From: Onchocerca lupi
Taxonomy: Eukaryota > Nematoda > Chromadorea > Rhabditida > Onchocercidae
Assembly (NCBI GenBank): GCA_028564675.1
Contig: JAOVVO010000261.1
Span: 1 to 64,000 of the forward strand
Direction of reading: 5' to 3'
DNA length: 64,000 nt
A model generated the notes under the pieces. It did no database searches. It was not told where the DNA came from and saw nothing but the letters and a program-made list of their open reading frames with translations. How positions within the stretch are numbered: position 1 is the stretch's first letter; the number at the start of each line of letters is the position of its first letter. Shown here piece by piece: positions 1 to 13,476 of this stretch. The translations under genes were made by a program, and so were the position numbers.

Positions 1-34
<34 letters not shown>

Positions 35-63
35 CATTATTATTATTATTAATGCTATTATTA
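1..63. repeat. (TTA)n microsatellite at window edge
   Basis: The window opens inside a run of TTA/ATT triplets with two interruptions (a C near position 36 and a G near 54). It probably extends left of the window. It is simple sequence and no gene is associated with it. Confidence 0.95.
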
Positions 64-230
64 GGAATAGTAGTAATGACTAAAAATAATGACTAAAGTT
101 TGGAAATAAGTATGGATTTTATAGAGTCGTCGATATGATCAAAAGCGCTTTCAAGCTCGCTCTTTTGAGAATTTTTTGAGTTTAAGCAAACTGAAGAATT
201 TCAAAGTTGAAGTCGTCGACTATAATCATT

Positions 231-797
231 TCAAGCCTCCTTTTCTAGGTCACAGATACGTGCCTGCCAATGTTGGCCATTTCTTTTCTTTTCAAATATG
301 AATAGCCATTATTGGCCACATTATCTTATTTGAAGCTTATCGGTTAAACTAAATATAAGCACCCACTCCTTCAAATCTCTTGGCTCACCATATGCCCAAA
401 GTAATTTTCGTTGCTCAGGTGTTAATTCAGATTCACCTAAAGATCGGCGATGTTCTTCCAATACAAGTAACATTGACTTTTTAATGCAAGCTTCCCAACG
501 TACGTTGAATTCCTTCAAAAATCTGATATTTCTTCAAATTTCAATGAATTTAGAGAAGTGAAACAATAGTTATTGATGCTCTGCGAATATTGGGCTAATT
601 TGCTTCCATCAATTTCTCTTCTTTTCTGGTTTTTAAACTAATTTTCTTTAATTAAAATTTCTCAATTTTCTCCATACTGGATGTAAAATCTCGAAATTTT
701 CTTGTAATGAGCCAAAAAGTACTTACACATTTGGGCATTCTTTTGCAGAATGTTTTATAGTCGAACATCTCCACTTCCTTCCAGCACTTCTAATGGT
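231..797 (-). CDS. possible small minus-strand gene, 3' part, unrecognised (CX9C-like)
   Basis: Three consecutive minus-strand segments join in frame. Exon 797-727 follows TTTTAG and ends at a strong GTAAGT donor in phase 2. Exon 522-363 follows ATATCAG and starts with the one base needed to finish the codon. A last exon at 287-231 ends in TGA, but its acceptor (GAAAAG) is poor. The middle exon is charged and coding-like (for example LTPEQRKLLWAYGEPRDLKE). Across the first junction the peptide has C-x9-C (CSTIKHSAKEC), then another C 15 residues on, which recalls twin CX9C mitochondrial proteins such as CMC1. The first CX9C pair, the start codon and any upstream exon were not found. The splice chain is what I see; the family is a weak guess. 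Chance open frames cannot be excluded. Confidence 0.35.
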
Positions 798-3659
798 CTA
801 AAATAGTTACATCACTGACCATTTTTTAACTAATTATTGAAAATCAGTTCTAAATTATTTCAAATGATGACGAAAAAAATTCTGATTAGAATATAAATTT
901 GGCTTGATGAAGTGAAGAAGAAAGAAAGAAATTGAATTCTAGTAATAATGAAGATTTCAAAATTGTTTAAATCTAGATTAAAATCGAAATGATGCAACAG
1001 CCTTTGAAATTCTTTCTAGCTATATATAAATATTGATTCTCTGAGCAAAATCCCAGTCTCCCACCAAGATTCTTTACGAAAGTTTATAAGTATGACAGAA
1101 TAGAGAAAGATTTGTCATCGGACCGCCAAAAAATTTCGTACAAACCGATCTATCAATCTTACCCATTTAAGATAAGAATTGATGATTTGAATTTCTCAAA
1201 TACTGAATATTTATACTAAGATGATCGTCATTATCAACTGTCTAAGTTGCATAGTTAACTTTTTATTTAAGAATGATAACTACAAAAATTCCAAAAATTC
1301 TTATTTGTTCAATTAGCTTCTATTTTGATCGTATAAGCTAATTCAAGTTTATATTGGAAAAGTAGATAAAACTGAGAAAATAATACAGCAATGCAATCTA
1401 TAGTTTTTAATGGAAAGGCTAGAATGAATTTAATTATGAATAATAAATGCTTTGATATCAAGTTTCCTATATTAAATTCCAAAGACTTCAAATTATAAAA
1501 TAAAATTAGCGTCATAGTAATTAATACTCGAGACTATAGCAATCATTTTCTAACTTGGAGTAATGACAAGATATGAGAATATTAAGAGATCATGCCACGC
1601 TAAGCTCATTAAAGTTCAGTGATGATAGTAGAAGCATTATTTGCACTTTGTAAAGACTAAGTCTTCATAATATCTTGCAGATAATACATTTCGGAGAATT
1701 CCTACAATTCAACTTCTCTTCTGTATCAAGGATCAATAACAGGTTAATCCATCTAAATGTCTCATTTCAGCTTTTCATCGCATAAGTTCAAGCTTTCTTT
1801 AAACTGCTCAATCCATTTTCATCCGGACAATAATGATTTACTTATCTGGTGATTGCTGTCATCAAAAACGCTATCATTATTTGATTATTCTATTATACAT
1901 TAAGATCCATTTTGTGCTTCCTATAAATTTTTGAGAATTTGCGCTCCAATAATTCATGTTTCAATGGCAGTAAATGCAATATGGAAAGGATGTTGTAAAC
2001 GAATTATTATGCACACATATAAACTTGTAATAATATCAAAATTATTGAATCAAGTTAAATATTAATACAGTAAAATGTTTTAGAATTTTGTATGCTTAAA
2101 TTACAGTTTAAATTTTTGTTAGTGATATGATCGTGTAAGTGATTGATGACTACTGGCCTAGCATGAAGGAATGCGAAAAAGTAATTTGATCATTATCATC
2201 ATTAAAATGAACAATAGGCGAAGGAATTTGCTGATAGCTTATCAGTGTATCAAATGTATAGTCATCATATGTCAAGCACATTTCAATGATTATACCTGTC
2301 GTAGATTGCTGTTCAGAAACGCTAGTATTATTAGTAAAATGAAATATTCTAAACATCGTTCAGCGGAAAGGAGCCATTTGCAATCTTGAAACCATCATAA
2401 ACGTGTTATCATATTCATAACTTTCATCAATAATTCCGTTATTCCATCCAAGGAAGTATTGAAGTTCAAATTCATTTCTTTATGTTTTAAATTATTCTGT
2501 TCCCTAAAAACTGAAATTTTACACTTGTTCCAATATTAGAAAATTATAATTTCATCTCTCCTAATTTTGATTTTCTTGCCGCAATTCGATATGAAATTCA
2601 TTTATGAATACTTCACATTGCTTATTGTCTTAAAATTAATTCATTCCTTTCCGTCAAGGGTCAGTTCAAATTGCCCTTTCTATCGATAACAAACGAAAAA
2701 AATTGTCAAAGAAATGCAAATTGATCGCTAATTTTCGATTCCGCTAGCAGAATACATTAAAATTTAGCACTTCGACTAAATCATAAAGTAAAAAAAAAAG
2801 TCGTATGAAACGGAAATTTAATTATATCTTATTTTATTTTAGCATTATTTTGTTCTTGAAACCCATTGAACACTTTGTTTTTGATTTTAGATGAGTAATA
2901 GCAAACAAAAATAGCGACTGATTTACTGATTATAGAATATTGCAGCTATGTGATATACGAAAAATGATAAGAATGACTCCGGAAAGTAAATTTGTTTTTC
3001 GCAGTCGACTGAATAGAAATTAATTATTTTTTTCAGTGTTCTGTTCTTTATCAAATTTAATTTTACAAAACAAAGTTTGAAGAGAAAAATATCAGTGTTT
3101 TCAAGGCATCGCAGTACGACATAGAAAAAAAGAAAAAAATAATAAGAAATTAATTAATTGATAAAGAATAATGATGATAATAACAAATCAATTAATAAAT
3201 TAATAATAATAATGATGACAATAATTCTATTAAGGATGAAAAATGGAGCATTGAGCCAGTGAGCTAAATTATAATTTAAATTTAATAACAAAATTGGAAT
3301 ATTGATGACTTGAACGGGAAATTATATCTTAGGCCTATGATATTATTCTTCACTTTTCTCAGCAAGCGTTCTCTACGATCAAAAAAAAAAAAAAAAAAAA
3401 AAAAAATGATTTTTTTTTCTTTACCGAAAATTAACTTCTAATTTTGAGCTTCTGAAATAAACAAACTATTTTTTGATTTACTGCCATAATTGAAATTTTT
3501 AACTCATTCAATCTGATTAATTAATTTAACAACATTTTATCGTATTAGTCGAGCTTTCAACGGTAAATATTGGCAAAATTTTAATTAAAGTAATTGAATT
3601 AATCAACAAAAGTAATTAAAAGTAACTGGTGGAAATTAAATCCCATAAAAGAGCTTAAT
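798..3659. other. AT-rich non-coding flank, no supported gene
   Basis: No frame here combines coding character with splice signals. Short open frames on both strands near 2150-2390 overlap each other and look like chance. The stretch includes AT-rich low-complexity sequence at about 3120-3240 and a pure run of 26 A at 3381-3406. Confidence 0.6.
3381..3406. repeat. poly(A) homopolymer, 26 nt
   Basis: Twenty-six uninterrupted A are followed shortly by a run of T. Such tracts are prone to length error in assembly. Confidence 0.95.
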
Positions 3660-4440
3660 TTCCAACTTCACCTTCATAACCTAATCATCATACTCTTTTG
3701 ATATGATAATGAGCTCTTCCCTCTTATCCATTTCTGATGTAGAAGATTATTTAATGGCTGTTATTTTTTCCTCTCTCTTTCTCTCACCATTGATGACCTG
3801 TGGTCAAATTCAAACTGTTCAGGTCCATTTAATTTTTCCCTCTCCTCTGCATAATCTCCTTTCTTTTCTTCTTCTCTCTTGAATTTCTCTTCCTTTCCAT
3901 TCACACTCCTCGTCTAAACCATACATCTCATTTCCGTCTCGACAATTATCGATACTTCCTTGATGTTGCAACATGTCACCTCACCATTCTACTTTCATTG
4001 GAATTTTTATGTGATGTCATCCTTTCCTTCCTTTCTCCCTCCATTCTCTCCTCGGTGACCTTCATTTCAAATTTCTCCTCCATTGCTGTCTGTCTGTCTA
4101 CCATGTATGTGTACGTACAAAAATGGAAATAAGCACATAACCATTCCAACTATACAGTGTGATTCGCCCTGTTATGCAAATTTTTTTTTCAAATAAATTC
4201 CCATGCTGAACCTACAGTTCTGTTCCGTCTTGCACTCGCGCGTCACACACGACATTTGCATCGCACGCACGATCATCTGATTTCTTTGACGTACTTACAC
4301 GTTTGCACGTTTCACTACTTTCATCACTACTTCGTCCCTTCATAACATTACATTCCACGCAAGGTCATTTTAGTTTCTTTGACGTACTCGTAATTTTAAA
4401 ATTTCCTATCATCATTGCGTACCTTCTCATTACCCGCTTC
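3660..4440. promoter_or_regulatory. pyrimidine-rich, less AT-rich island with duplicated motif
   Basis: This block is dominated by CT-rich sequence on the + strand and is clearly less AT-rich than its surroundings, including CpG-containing words such as CACTCGCGCGTCACACACG. The 15-mer TTTCTTTGACGTACT occurs twice, at 4281-4295 and 4374-4388, and contains a CRE-like TGACGTA core. No open frame of interest lies here. A regulatory role is inference from composition and the repeated word only; the nearest downstream start codon is 9.5 kb away. Confidence 0.25.
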
Positions 4441-7400
4441 ATCGAGATATCTTACAAGCTCAACACTCGAACGTGAAAAAAAGTTCTTAATGATGAAATT
4501 ATCGATACTGCGTTGAAAATAAGAATGCATTGTCCCCGAAGTTCTTCAGTCATTTTCCATTTCGTGTACAATATCAATCAATATTTTTGCTACTGATGAT
4601 ATTAATAGTAATTTCAGGTATACACATACCTTGAAGATCTTCTCTATCGATGAAATGTAACGAGATGATAGATCTTTATCTTTTTTTTTCTTTTTAATTC
4701 CGCAAAAGGAGATAAGGGATAGGAAAAGGTTAGAGAGAAAATTTAAATCGTTTAAAATCAAAGTGTTTCATGAATTCTTGAAATTTGTGCGAGAATATGT
4801 AATGCATTTTAAATGTTGAAGATTATTCTGAATCATTTATGTTTATATATTTATTTCATATACATATTAACATTTACTCTGAACACAATCTTTTTTTTTT
4901 TTTCGCTTCTGCTGAAGTCTTGTTATTATTTAGTCTGTTATTATTTGGTTTTCTTTTTCGTTATCACTCTCTGTTATCAGAAGCACTGATATCGTTTTAT
5001 AAAATGTTTCCCGATACAACATAAAATTGTTATTATTTTTGCGGTTCATTAGATAAGATTCATCACTCCTTTGGAAAGTTCCGAGTCTGCTGGTAGTTAC
5101 AGGTTTTTTTTTTTTTTTTTTTTCAGAAGTTCGATATCAGAAATTTCTAGCATTTATTTTTTCAAAAAATATTACTACTCGTAATATGATAAGAGTAGTG
5201 GAACACCTGAGAACTGTGAGAACTGTGAGAACCCACCAGAAATAGTTGCTGTATCGCTGATTCTTCGCTGTTAGCATAAGAAATCTGAAACTTCTGCTCC
5301 AAACTTTTGTTGTACCAGAAAGATTGTCATAGTGATTGAATCTCGAATAATCACATCTTGAAACTTCCGATTCCAGTGATATCTTCTGTCTCACTAACTT
5401 CTAAGAACTGTTATTGGTTTGAAATTATACTGACTTAGAATTTACATATTCTGAGCGTCATGCAGTAAAATCATCCTCTCTTCTTTGGCTTTAACTTATT
5501 CCTTTTTTTTTTTATTTCTCCATTGCTTTTCTGCTCTCAGAAATATTTCACAGCTTCGATTATTTTTGATAATTTCGAAGATATTTTAACTGATTTTTTT
5601 TTTTTTAAAGTACGTCTTTTATCTTTTAACACTTAAAATACTATCGATTTCTGACTATCTTTCTGTTGACAAAAAGGAATTGGTCCACTTAAATAGTACT
5701 CTTTTCAACTCCTTCATAACTGTGGCAAAAAGAAAGTATTTTTTTGCAGTATGAAAAAATGTTTCACTTTATGAAATTTTTTTAGAATTATCACTTTCTT
5801 CAAGTCATAAATGCATAATTTAGACATACTTTGACCATATATATATATATATATCAATATTAGTACTGGAATTGATAAATGAATATAAATGAGTCAAAGC
5901 TTTTTTGCGACCGTTTCTTTCTCATTGTTTATTTATTCCTTTTCGCCATAAAAAGTTTGCAGTTGAAACGGTCTTTCACATACGTTTATGCGTAAAATAT
6001 TCTGTGCTCATTTCAGGCACAATTACTTCCTTTTTCATTTCTATTCAAAGAAATTCCAAGGTCATTCAATTCCCTCAGATATTTGCTCCATTTATTTTTA
6101 GCCACTTAATTTTTATTTATAAATTTATAAATACAAATCATTACGATAGTATTGTACTTTTACTTAAAACAAAACTTTCAACACTTTGTCAGAGTTCGAA
6201 AGTCTCGAAGGATTGAATATATTACTTACCATATTTTTTAATACAATTCTTAACATAATATATTTTTTTTACGGGATCCTCTTGTTTTCAAAAATTTTTA
6301 AATTGCCAATGCTTTTTTGGTTATTATAAGATGACAGATAGAAGTGGCTAATATCTGGTTGTTACAATATCAATTGCTAAATATTTGGGCAATTCTAGTT
6401 CTTAAGAATTACTGAACAAATGGCGGTTTTTTTTTTACTTTTGGTTCACTTAATGCTGGATTGTCTCTCGGGAAATTATTTTTGAAATGAAATAATTATA
6501 ATACTTAAAAAAAATATAATTACTGTGAATGTTGAAATAGATTAACTCAATTTTTCTCGGAATTTCTTCGGCATACATTTTTTCTTAATTTAAACTTTTT
6601 CAAAATAAAAGTGTTCAAAAAACTGATATAATTTCCTGGAATTAGATTGAATTACTAAAGACGTACGACTTTTAAATTTATGCGGAAAGAATGATATTTA
6701 AGAAATTTAGAATTTTAAGGATCATAGTCAGGATAAAACATAACTGTGGGATGACTTCGAACCTTATAAAATATTTCGATTTAATTATAATTTAGTTAAT
6801 ATTGAGCCAAGAGAGATTACTCTTATTGATTGAGTTTAGGATAAAATGCAGGGATAATTTGTTTATACATTCAGCAGCATTTATATTTTCTGAGCTGCCG
6901 CCATTTTTCTGACTGAAATTTAATTTTAAATTTCACCGCCAAATGCAATTGCAATTAAATTGCAATGAGCTGAAGAGAAGCAGATGAAAATATAAACATA
7001 TGGCGAGGAATATAATGACAAACGATGTATGAATGGGATGGTTTTTAATTTTCTCCCCAGTTTTTTACAAAAAGCTTTTATGTGCACTTCGATTGAACTT
7101 TTTTTTTTTCTTTTTTTGCAGTGTGATTCATACAATCTTCTCAGCACTTCAATATTAAAATTTAAAACTTATTGTTTCATTTAAGAATCTTAACACTGAG
7201 CGACTTCCTTCTATTTGACAGTCTCTTTGACGATTTTTTGTTCATAAAAAATTCTCGAGATAAAATTCTGCAATTCCTAAATTTGCGACAGTTTTTTAGA
7301 TCTCGATCTTTTTAAGGTTGATTACCTTTCATTAAACACCTTGTACGTTCACTATCGCTTTTAAACAGCAAGATTTTGCACATTTTAAAATCAGTTAAAT

Positions 7401-10400
7401 CTTATCGATAATAGATGTAATAGCAATTAATCCACAGATTTTAAAAAAATTTCAGTTTGATGTTGTTTCAAAATTAAGTTTGAAAAAAAAGAACTTGTTG
7501 AATTTCGTTAACGATGAAATTATTTTTGTCGTTTACACCTTGTTCGAGAATATTTGCAACTTTTCCTTGGACATATCAAACAGCGGCCTTGGACGGACTT
7601 TGATCTTATCCAGATGCATAATCATCTCATTAATTAATCTTGTTTTTATGCTTGTAGTCTGATAAGACTTTAGTATTTAGCATTAATGAGCTTGAAACAA
7701 AAAGAAATCTGTTATAAATACTTCTGCAATACATTGATTTTTTCTTCAAAAAAATGCAGTAAAAATATGCCAGGCCGAACTTCCGTTGATTTTCATAATA
7801 AAAATTTTTTATAAACTAAAAATAAAATGTCCATTTTTTGATGAGAAAGATTTTGTAGTGAAAAAAAGTTTCACTTCTCCAAATAATTTTTTGTTTTTTT
7901 CGCTTCCATTCTTTCTAATTTTCAATTTCGGTAAATTAGTTGAATAGAGCATAATTGCGATTGGTTTTCTGATAATGTTTTGATCAAAATGAGAGAAAAA
8001 AGTGTCTGGAATTATCGTAGAATATGCTCGCCTTCATCAGCACATTTCTGAAGCTTCTTCGTTTAGCACTTTTTTAAAATAAATTAAAGCTTGTTTAACC
8101 CTACATGATGAAATTCTACAATGTTTGACGGAAAATACATTTAAATTTAACGAAATGAATCATTTTCTGTTTTTTTTTTTTTTACTAATTTATATTTTTC
8201 CTTTCTTTTTGGTCATCTGTATAGTGTATTTCTCAGCGTCCAATCATTATATTTTCAATTTTTCGCTATCGAAATGAAAGAAATTTAATTTCAAAATTGC
8301 GCGTTTTAGAATATCATTTTGATTTTTGTAAACAGTTTTTGTCTTCTCACTACAAAGCACATTTTTGCAATTGTCATGTTTAGCATTTTTACAATATTTT
8401 ATAATTCTTCCAGAAAATTCCGTGCTACAAATTACAGTAAATGACTTTTGAGCTTGAAATTTACTGAAAGATGGATGGAGCTGGAAAGAATGTAGATTGG
8501 TGACGAATTTTGTTGTTGGGTAGAATGCTTAGTGCAAGGATGTGTCACCATTTATACTTCTCTACATTCCAATATTTTCCAAAAGAAAAAAAATTCCTTC
8601 GATTTTATTTTTCATTTTTTTTTTTTTAATTTTTAAACTATTTTCATGTCAGAGAACTGCTTTTCTCTTTCTGTGTTAATTGTTATTCTTGAAAAAGTTC
8701 ATTAAATCAATGGAATTAATCGGAATTCGTTTTGCTCTATGCGCACAACCGTAAAACTAACCAATACAGTCAATGCAGTTGTATGATTAAACAAAAAAAT
8801 TTGGGAATAGAATTTAAATATTTAACCGGTCAAATTGTCATAAATTTGATCGTATCCTTTTGATATTACATTTATTGAACTTAATTTGCATTTTGTAAAG
8901 TCAAATCAATTTCACTGTGAAGTAGCAAAAATTTATCATTTTTGTTTCGCCATATTTAGAAATAGTACTCGAAATTATGCAGAAAAAAAAAACTAAAACG
9001 GAAACATATGGCCTGACTTGATCGATTCATTTTCTTTGTGCATACTTCTGATTATTCTACGTTCTTGAAGCACCTTCTTGAGTGATTTGTACATGACCTT
9101 TCACCTTTGCTATGCAGTCCTATCATTTATAAACCTTCAGTTGCCGGAGATATGGATGATTCTCTCAGCCTTCGTTACCGGTATGAACAGTTTGTTTAAA
9201 TACTTTTGACACTTTTTAGGAGCAAACATATCCAAAGAAACACAGCTTGTCACAGTTTCTAGCACATGCTCGGACACAGACAGATACATTAATTCACGCA
9301 GACAAATGCACAACCGTACACGCCCATTCAGATAAATACACTTACGCAAACAAGTGATACATATTTATGTATATATATGTACAGATATACTAAAAAATAG
9401 ATGGATATGTTGTTTGAGGTTGTGGAGAGGATTAAGTCGTTAGATAGATGAATGGTTTGGGTGATTATATTCTGTGGGAAGATGAGATATTCGGTTTTGG
9501 ATGAGCAAGCAGAAAAGTTTCGTGTCCTCATTTTGATCACCTCCAACATATTCCTTGAAGAAGATGTCAACGAAGTTTTCCTCTTCCGTGACTCACATTC
9601 CAATTAATGAAATAATCCCAATCAATTCAACGTACAGTCACAATTTAAATGCAAACATTTGTTACGCCACATATTAAAACGCGCACGTTAATACGGATGT
9701 GTATATGTTGTGATTAGATGGATATTTCTGTCAATTAACTATGCTGGTGTGTGCAGGGTACACGTAGAAGTGTGTGGGTGGATGTAGGTGTGTGTTTCAG
9801 ATTAATATTGACTGCAGTTGCAAGTTCGAGTGATAGTTCTACGGTGTTATAACAATATGACTCATATAATGAGGAATGAACAGACGAATAAGCTTGGTTT
9901 GTTCAAATGTGATTCATTTGATGCTTATATCTTCGTACTACTTTATTCTAATACAATTACAACATTTATCAATGCGACATTGATAAATCTTGTTTAATTG
10001 AAATATGAATAGAAGAAGGCGCTTATTGACTGTTCAATTCTCTCTCGGGATGAACTGCAGGAAATATATATATTTAATGCTTTTACTTTACGACACGCCG
10101 GTACTTCTAATCACTAATCTATCCTTTCATCTCTATTACATCGACCGTATTACTACTGTTTAGTAGTTCAACCTGTTTCTTTCTTATAGATGTTTGGTTT
10201 TATTATCTGATAATATAGTGATAGTATCAGATGGCTCAGATTAATTAAGGGAACATTAATCAATTCATTAAGCTACAATAAACTTAATTATACTAACATT
10301 TATAGTGTCTTAATAAAGTGGAAGTATTGATGAAATCAACAATTAATTTCCATAATAATATAAATAATATTTTTAATTTATTTAAATATTTCACGGGATT

Positions 10401-11584
10401 TTGGAAATTTTCACTTTTTTAAATCTCCTAATTTTTAATAATTATTTTGCGGAGAATGAGAACATACTAACAGTTTGAAGGATGGGGAAAACTCCAAATC
10501 TTAAACTTTTCTTGTAATGATGAGAGAAATGGCCGATATCACTTTCTCACATTCAGGTCATTTTATCATTTGCCCAAAGATCATTTTAAGATTGGATAAG
10601 TACGATAGTTGACGTTGATATAGCAAAAAAGTAAATTTTTAGGTACTGATGATGAGCAAAAAAAAAAAGTTCATCGAATTTCTTTATGATCACTTTCATT
10701 TTCTGCATTTCTATTCGAATTCTCGACAGATTTTGGAAATATCTCTATTAAATTTCAATCTTCACTTTAATTTCTGTATTTTAGGATATTTAAAATTTTG
10801 CCACTCACTAACTCTTTGTATTTTTTTATTTAAGTCTTTGTATTGTTTTTTTTTCAAATATAAATGTTGGTCCAAGACATATTTCTTACTAAGGTCGGTG
10901 AAAAAATGATGCTTTATGTTAAGACCCACATTTTTTTTGCATTTCGGTGTGAGATTTGCTGTATTTGATTTTTTTTTTGTTTTTTTTTTCGAAAATTTAA
11001 TTTCAGATTTAATACTCAATCTTCCTTTAACTTTTGGCCTATCTCATATAAACAAATATCATTGCCATATTTTCTTGCCTTACATATTTCACTTGCTTTC
11101 AGGTTCTCTATTTTGAAGCTATCAGTTTACAACTTATTCACTTATTCTTCTGTAACTGATATGATCAGTGAGAAAGTTAAATGCAGTGAACACATTTTCA
11201 TTCTTTTTATATCTGTAATATATTTCAGCATTACTATTTTCATCGTATAGAAAGAAATCAAATAATTTCACATCATGCAAGAAAAAAAATTTCAAAAAGT
11301 GAATTTGTGTTGGGAAAAAAAAACTTATAAGTATGACGAAATAATCAAAGTATTTTATATAGTAGGAATTTGTAATATTTCGCAAGCAAGTGAGTCTCGT
11401 ATCCATATCTCGGCATAAAGGCTTTTGATCTTCCCAATTTCTAATCTCACAAAACCTACAAAAAGAAATTTTTTTCCACAAAAAAAAAGCCTTTTTCTTT
11501 CACAATTAGATTAAAGTGAGGAAGAAAAGCAGCTATAATTGTCTTTTCCCGCATGCTCACAGTGCAATTTTTCTCCATTCATCT
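4441..11584. other. AT-rich non-coding stretch, no supported gene
   Basis: Open frames up to about 115 codons occur (for example minus strand 9328-9603 and 11134-11481), but they are low in complexity, rich in F, I, K, N and Y, and lack a consistent exon chain. There are several poly-T tracts, a short (TA)n at about 5839-5854 and an 11-bp inverted repeat with a 3-nt spacer at 9964-9988. I see nothing else that can be supported. Confidence 0.6.
9964..9988. repeat. short perfect inverted repeat (11-bp arms, 3-nt spacer)
   Basis: ATTTATCAATG and its exact reverse complement are separated by CGA. It could form a small hairpin. No adjacent gene or T-run gives it a clear role. Confidence 0.8.
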
Positions 11585-11644
11585 AATGTTTCAACACATT
11601 TGAGAGTACATCCAATGATGTACTCTCAAATGTGTTGAAACATT
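11585..11644. repeat. perfect inverted repeat, 28-bp arms, 4-nt spacer
   Basis: The arm at 11585-11612 is matched without error by its reverse complement at 11617-11644, separated by CAAT. The symmetry stops abruptly at both ends. It lies 2.3 kb upstream of the spectrin start codon. It may be a small fold-back element, a hairpin RNA locus or an assembly fold-back. Sequence alone does not separate these. Confidence 0.9.
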
Positions 11645-12140
11645 TTAGCTTGGACGATTAGACTGAAACTGTCTTTATAAAATGATCGATACATATAAAA
11701 TGATGAATTTTGATGTCTTCCATAGAAGCAAGCAGCAACAGCACAGCTCTGACACATTATAGTAGTCTTTGGTGCAGTATGGTTAGCTTACGTTGCAGTT
11801 GTTTGCTCTTACATTTCCTTTCACTAAAATGGATTACTTCCAATGAGGTCATCATCTCTGCTGGGCATTAGATTAAACTTTAGATAGATGATTAAATATA
11901 GGTGCTTTTTTTTCATGACTATATAGCTATATGCATTTAAAAATTAGCTTAGACAGGGAAACAATTAAAAAATGTGAGAGAACTAAAATTTGAAGTGATA
12001 CTAATTGATCTGTTAATCTTGTATTGGAAATATAGATCTACAAAATTGGAAATCATCATTTGCGCAGGATAATAGATCAAACGTTAGTTATATAAAATGC
12101 CTATAGATAATGAAGAGAAAAAAATGGAGGAATTGGAATT

Positions 12141-12356
12141 TGGAGATGCTCAAATGAAATCAGTTACCTTTTAGTTTTGGAAGGAGAGATATCCAAATGA
12201 TACCGCTCGACCTATTAGTCTTAAGAGAAAAGTTGTTTAAGTAATACCAGGTTAACTTGTTAATCTTGAAAGGAGAGATGCCCAAATGATATCAAGTTGA
12301 CCTGCTAATTTTTAAGGAAAGATGCCTAAATGATATCAGTTAGCCTGTTACTCTTA
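12141..12356. repeat. degenerate ~44-bp tandem repeat, about 4-5 copies
   Basis: A unit of the form GGAGAGATGCCCAAATGAT followed by ATCA, a GTTGACCTG-like word and TTAATCTT recurs from about 12141, 12183, 12271 and 12315. A partial copy lies at 12243-12270. Copies differ by several substitutions and small gaps. No coding potential is seen. Confidence 0.75.
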
Positions 12357-13476
12357 CACTCAAAATGATAGATCTATGAAATTACTTGGCATGACTATCA
12401 ATTATTTTTTTCTTCAGTTTTTTCGCCAACTACAAGGATGTTTAATTGCAATTAGTGTTTTATAAAAAATATTTAAAGTACTGCATCGTTATGCCTGTGT
12501 CATCCATTATAGTACTTTTTCTGTATTTGAAAATTGATGCTATATTAATTGGTTTATTTTTCTCACTCTGAAAGATTTAAGAAATTTACATCTATATATA
12601 ACTGTGTTAATATGCTTTTGATTTTACATAGATTTTTATTGCTTCAAAATTTGTGACTTTCAAATGACCAGTTGTTTGTTAGCGTAAATCATAGACAATT
12701 AAGGAGGATAAAAAAAGAGAAATTCGGAAAGGATTCGTTTCATTTAATAAGATTTCAAAATTTTGGTGAACTATCTATTCATTCGTTTGGATAATCTATT
12801 AGGTAATAGAGTAATCAGTAATGAAATTCTCTCACTTTTTGAAATGCCAATAACTTAGGATGATTAGAGTAGTTGGAAAATTAGGATCGTAATATTAGTT
12901 ATTTCTTTAAATTATGAAATCTTTCTGTAATATACGGAATATTCTTCAAGTCGAAAAATCCGTTTCCATGCATTGCCTTCGGCAAAATCCATCATCCGAA
13001 AGAATTTTCCTTTCTTCTCAATGACAGACACAGAAATTATTGATGTGAAACAGAATTCGATAGATTTTCAATCAATATCTTTAGTTGGCATTGCACTATT
13101 GGCGGAAATATTTCATCAATTTCAATAATGACATATTTCGGAACCTTTAAATCTCAATAAAATATGCCGAATTCAAAAGTAATTTTATCTACTGAAGATC
13201 TGAAGTATTTCCGGAATCACTCATCTGTATTTCTACTTGGTAGTTCTCCTCCTGCAAATTATCAGTGTATGTTGCAAGATTTGTAAGGAATGTTAAGAAT
13301 ATTTGATTTTCGCAGTACACTAATGATTGCAGTTTATGTGTTATAAAATGATTAACTTGCATATTGTTGATAATTAAGCCTGCGTAATGTTGTTGCAAAT
13401 AAATTTTTAATCGGCATAAATGGTCAATCCCGTACATTTTAGACTGCAATTTTCGATCACTGGATGATTCGACCAA

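Noticed and set aside
2150..2389. Overlapping open frames on both strands
   Set aside because: Two unrelated peptides share the same DNA, and neither has splice signals or recognisable motifs.
9328..9603. 91-codon minus-strand frame with a polar first half
   Set aside because: The second half is translated (TATA)n-like sequence. No splice chain or family could be found.
11134..11481. 115-codon minus-strand frame
   Set aside because: It is dominated by F/Y/I/K runs from T-rich sequence, has no conserved pattern and no exon partners.
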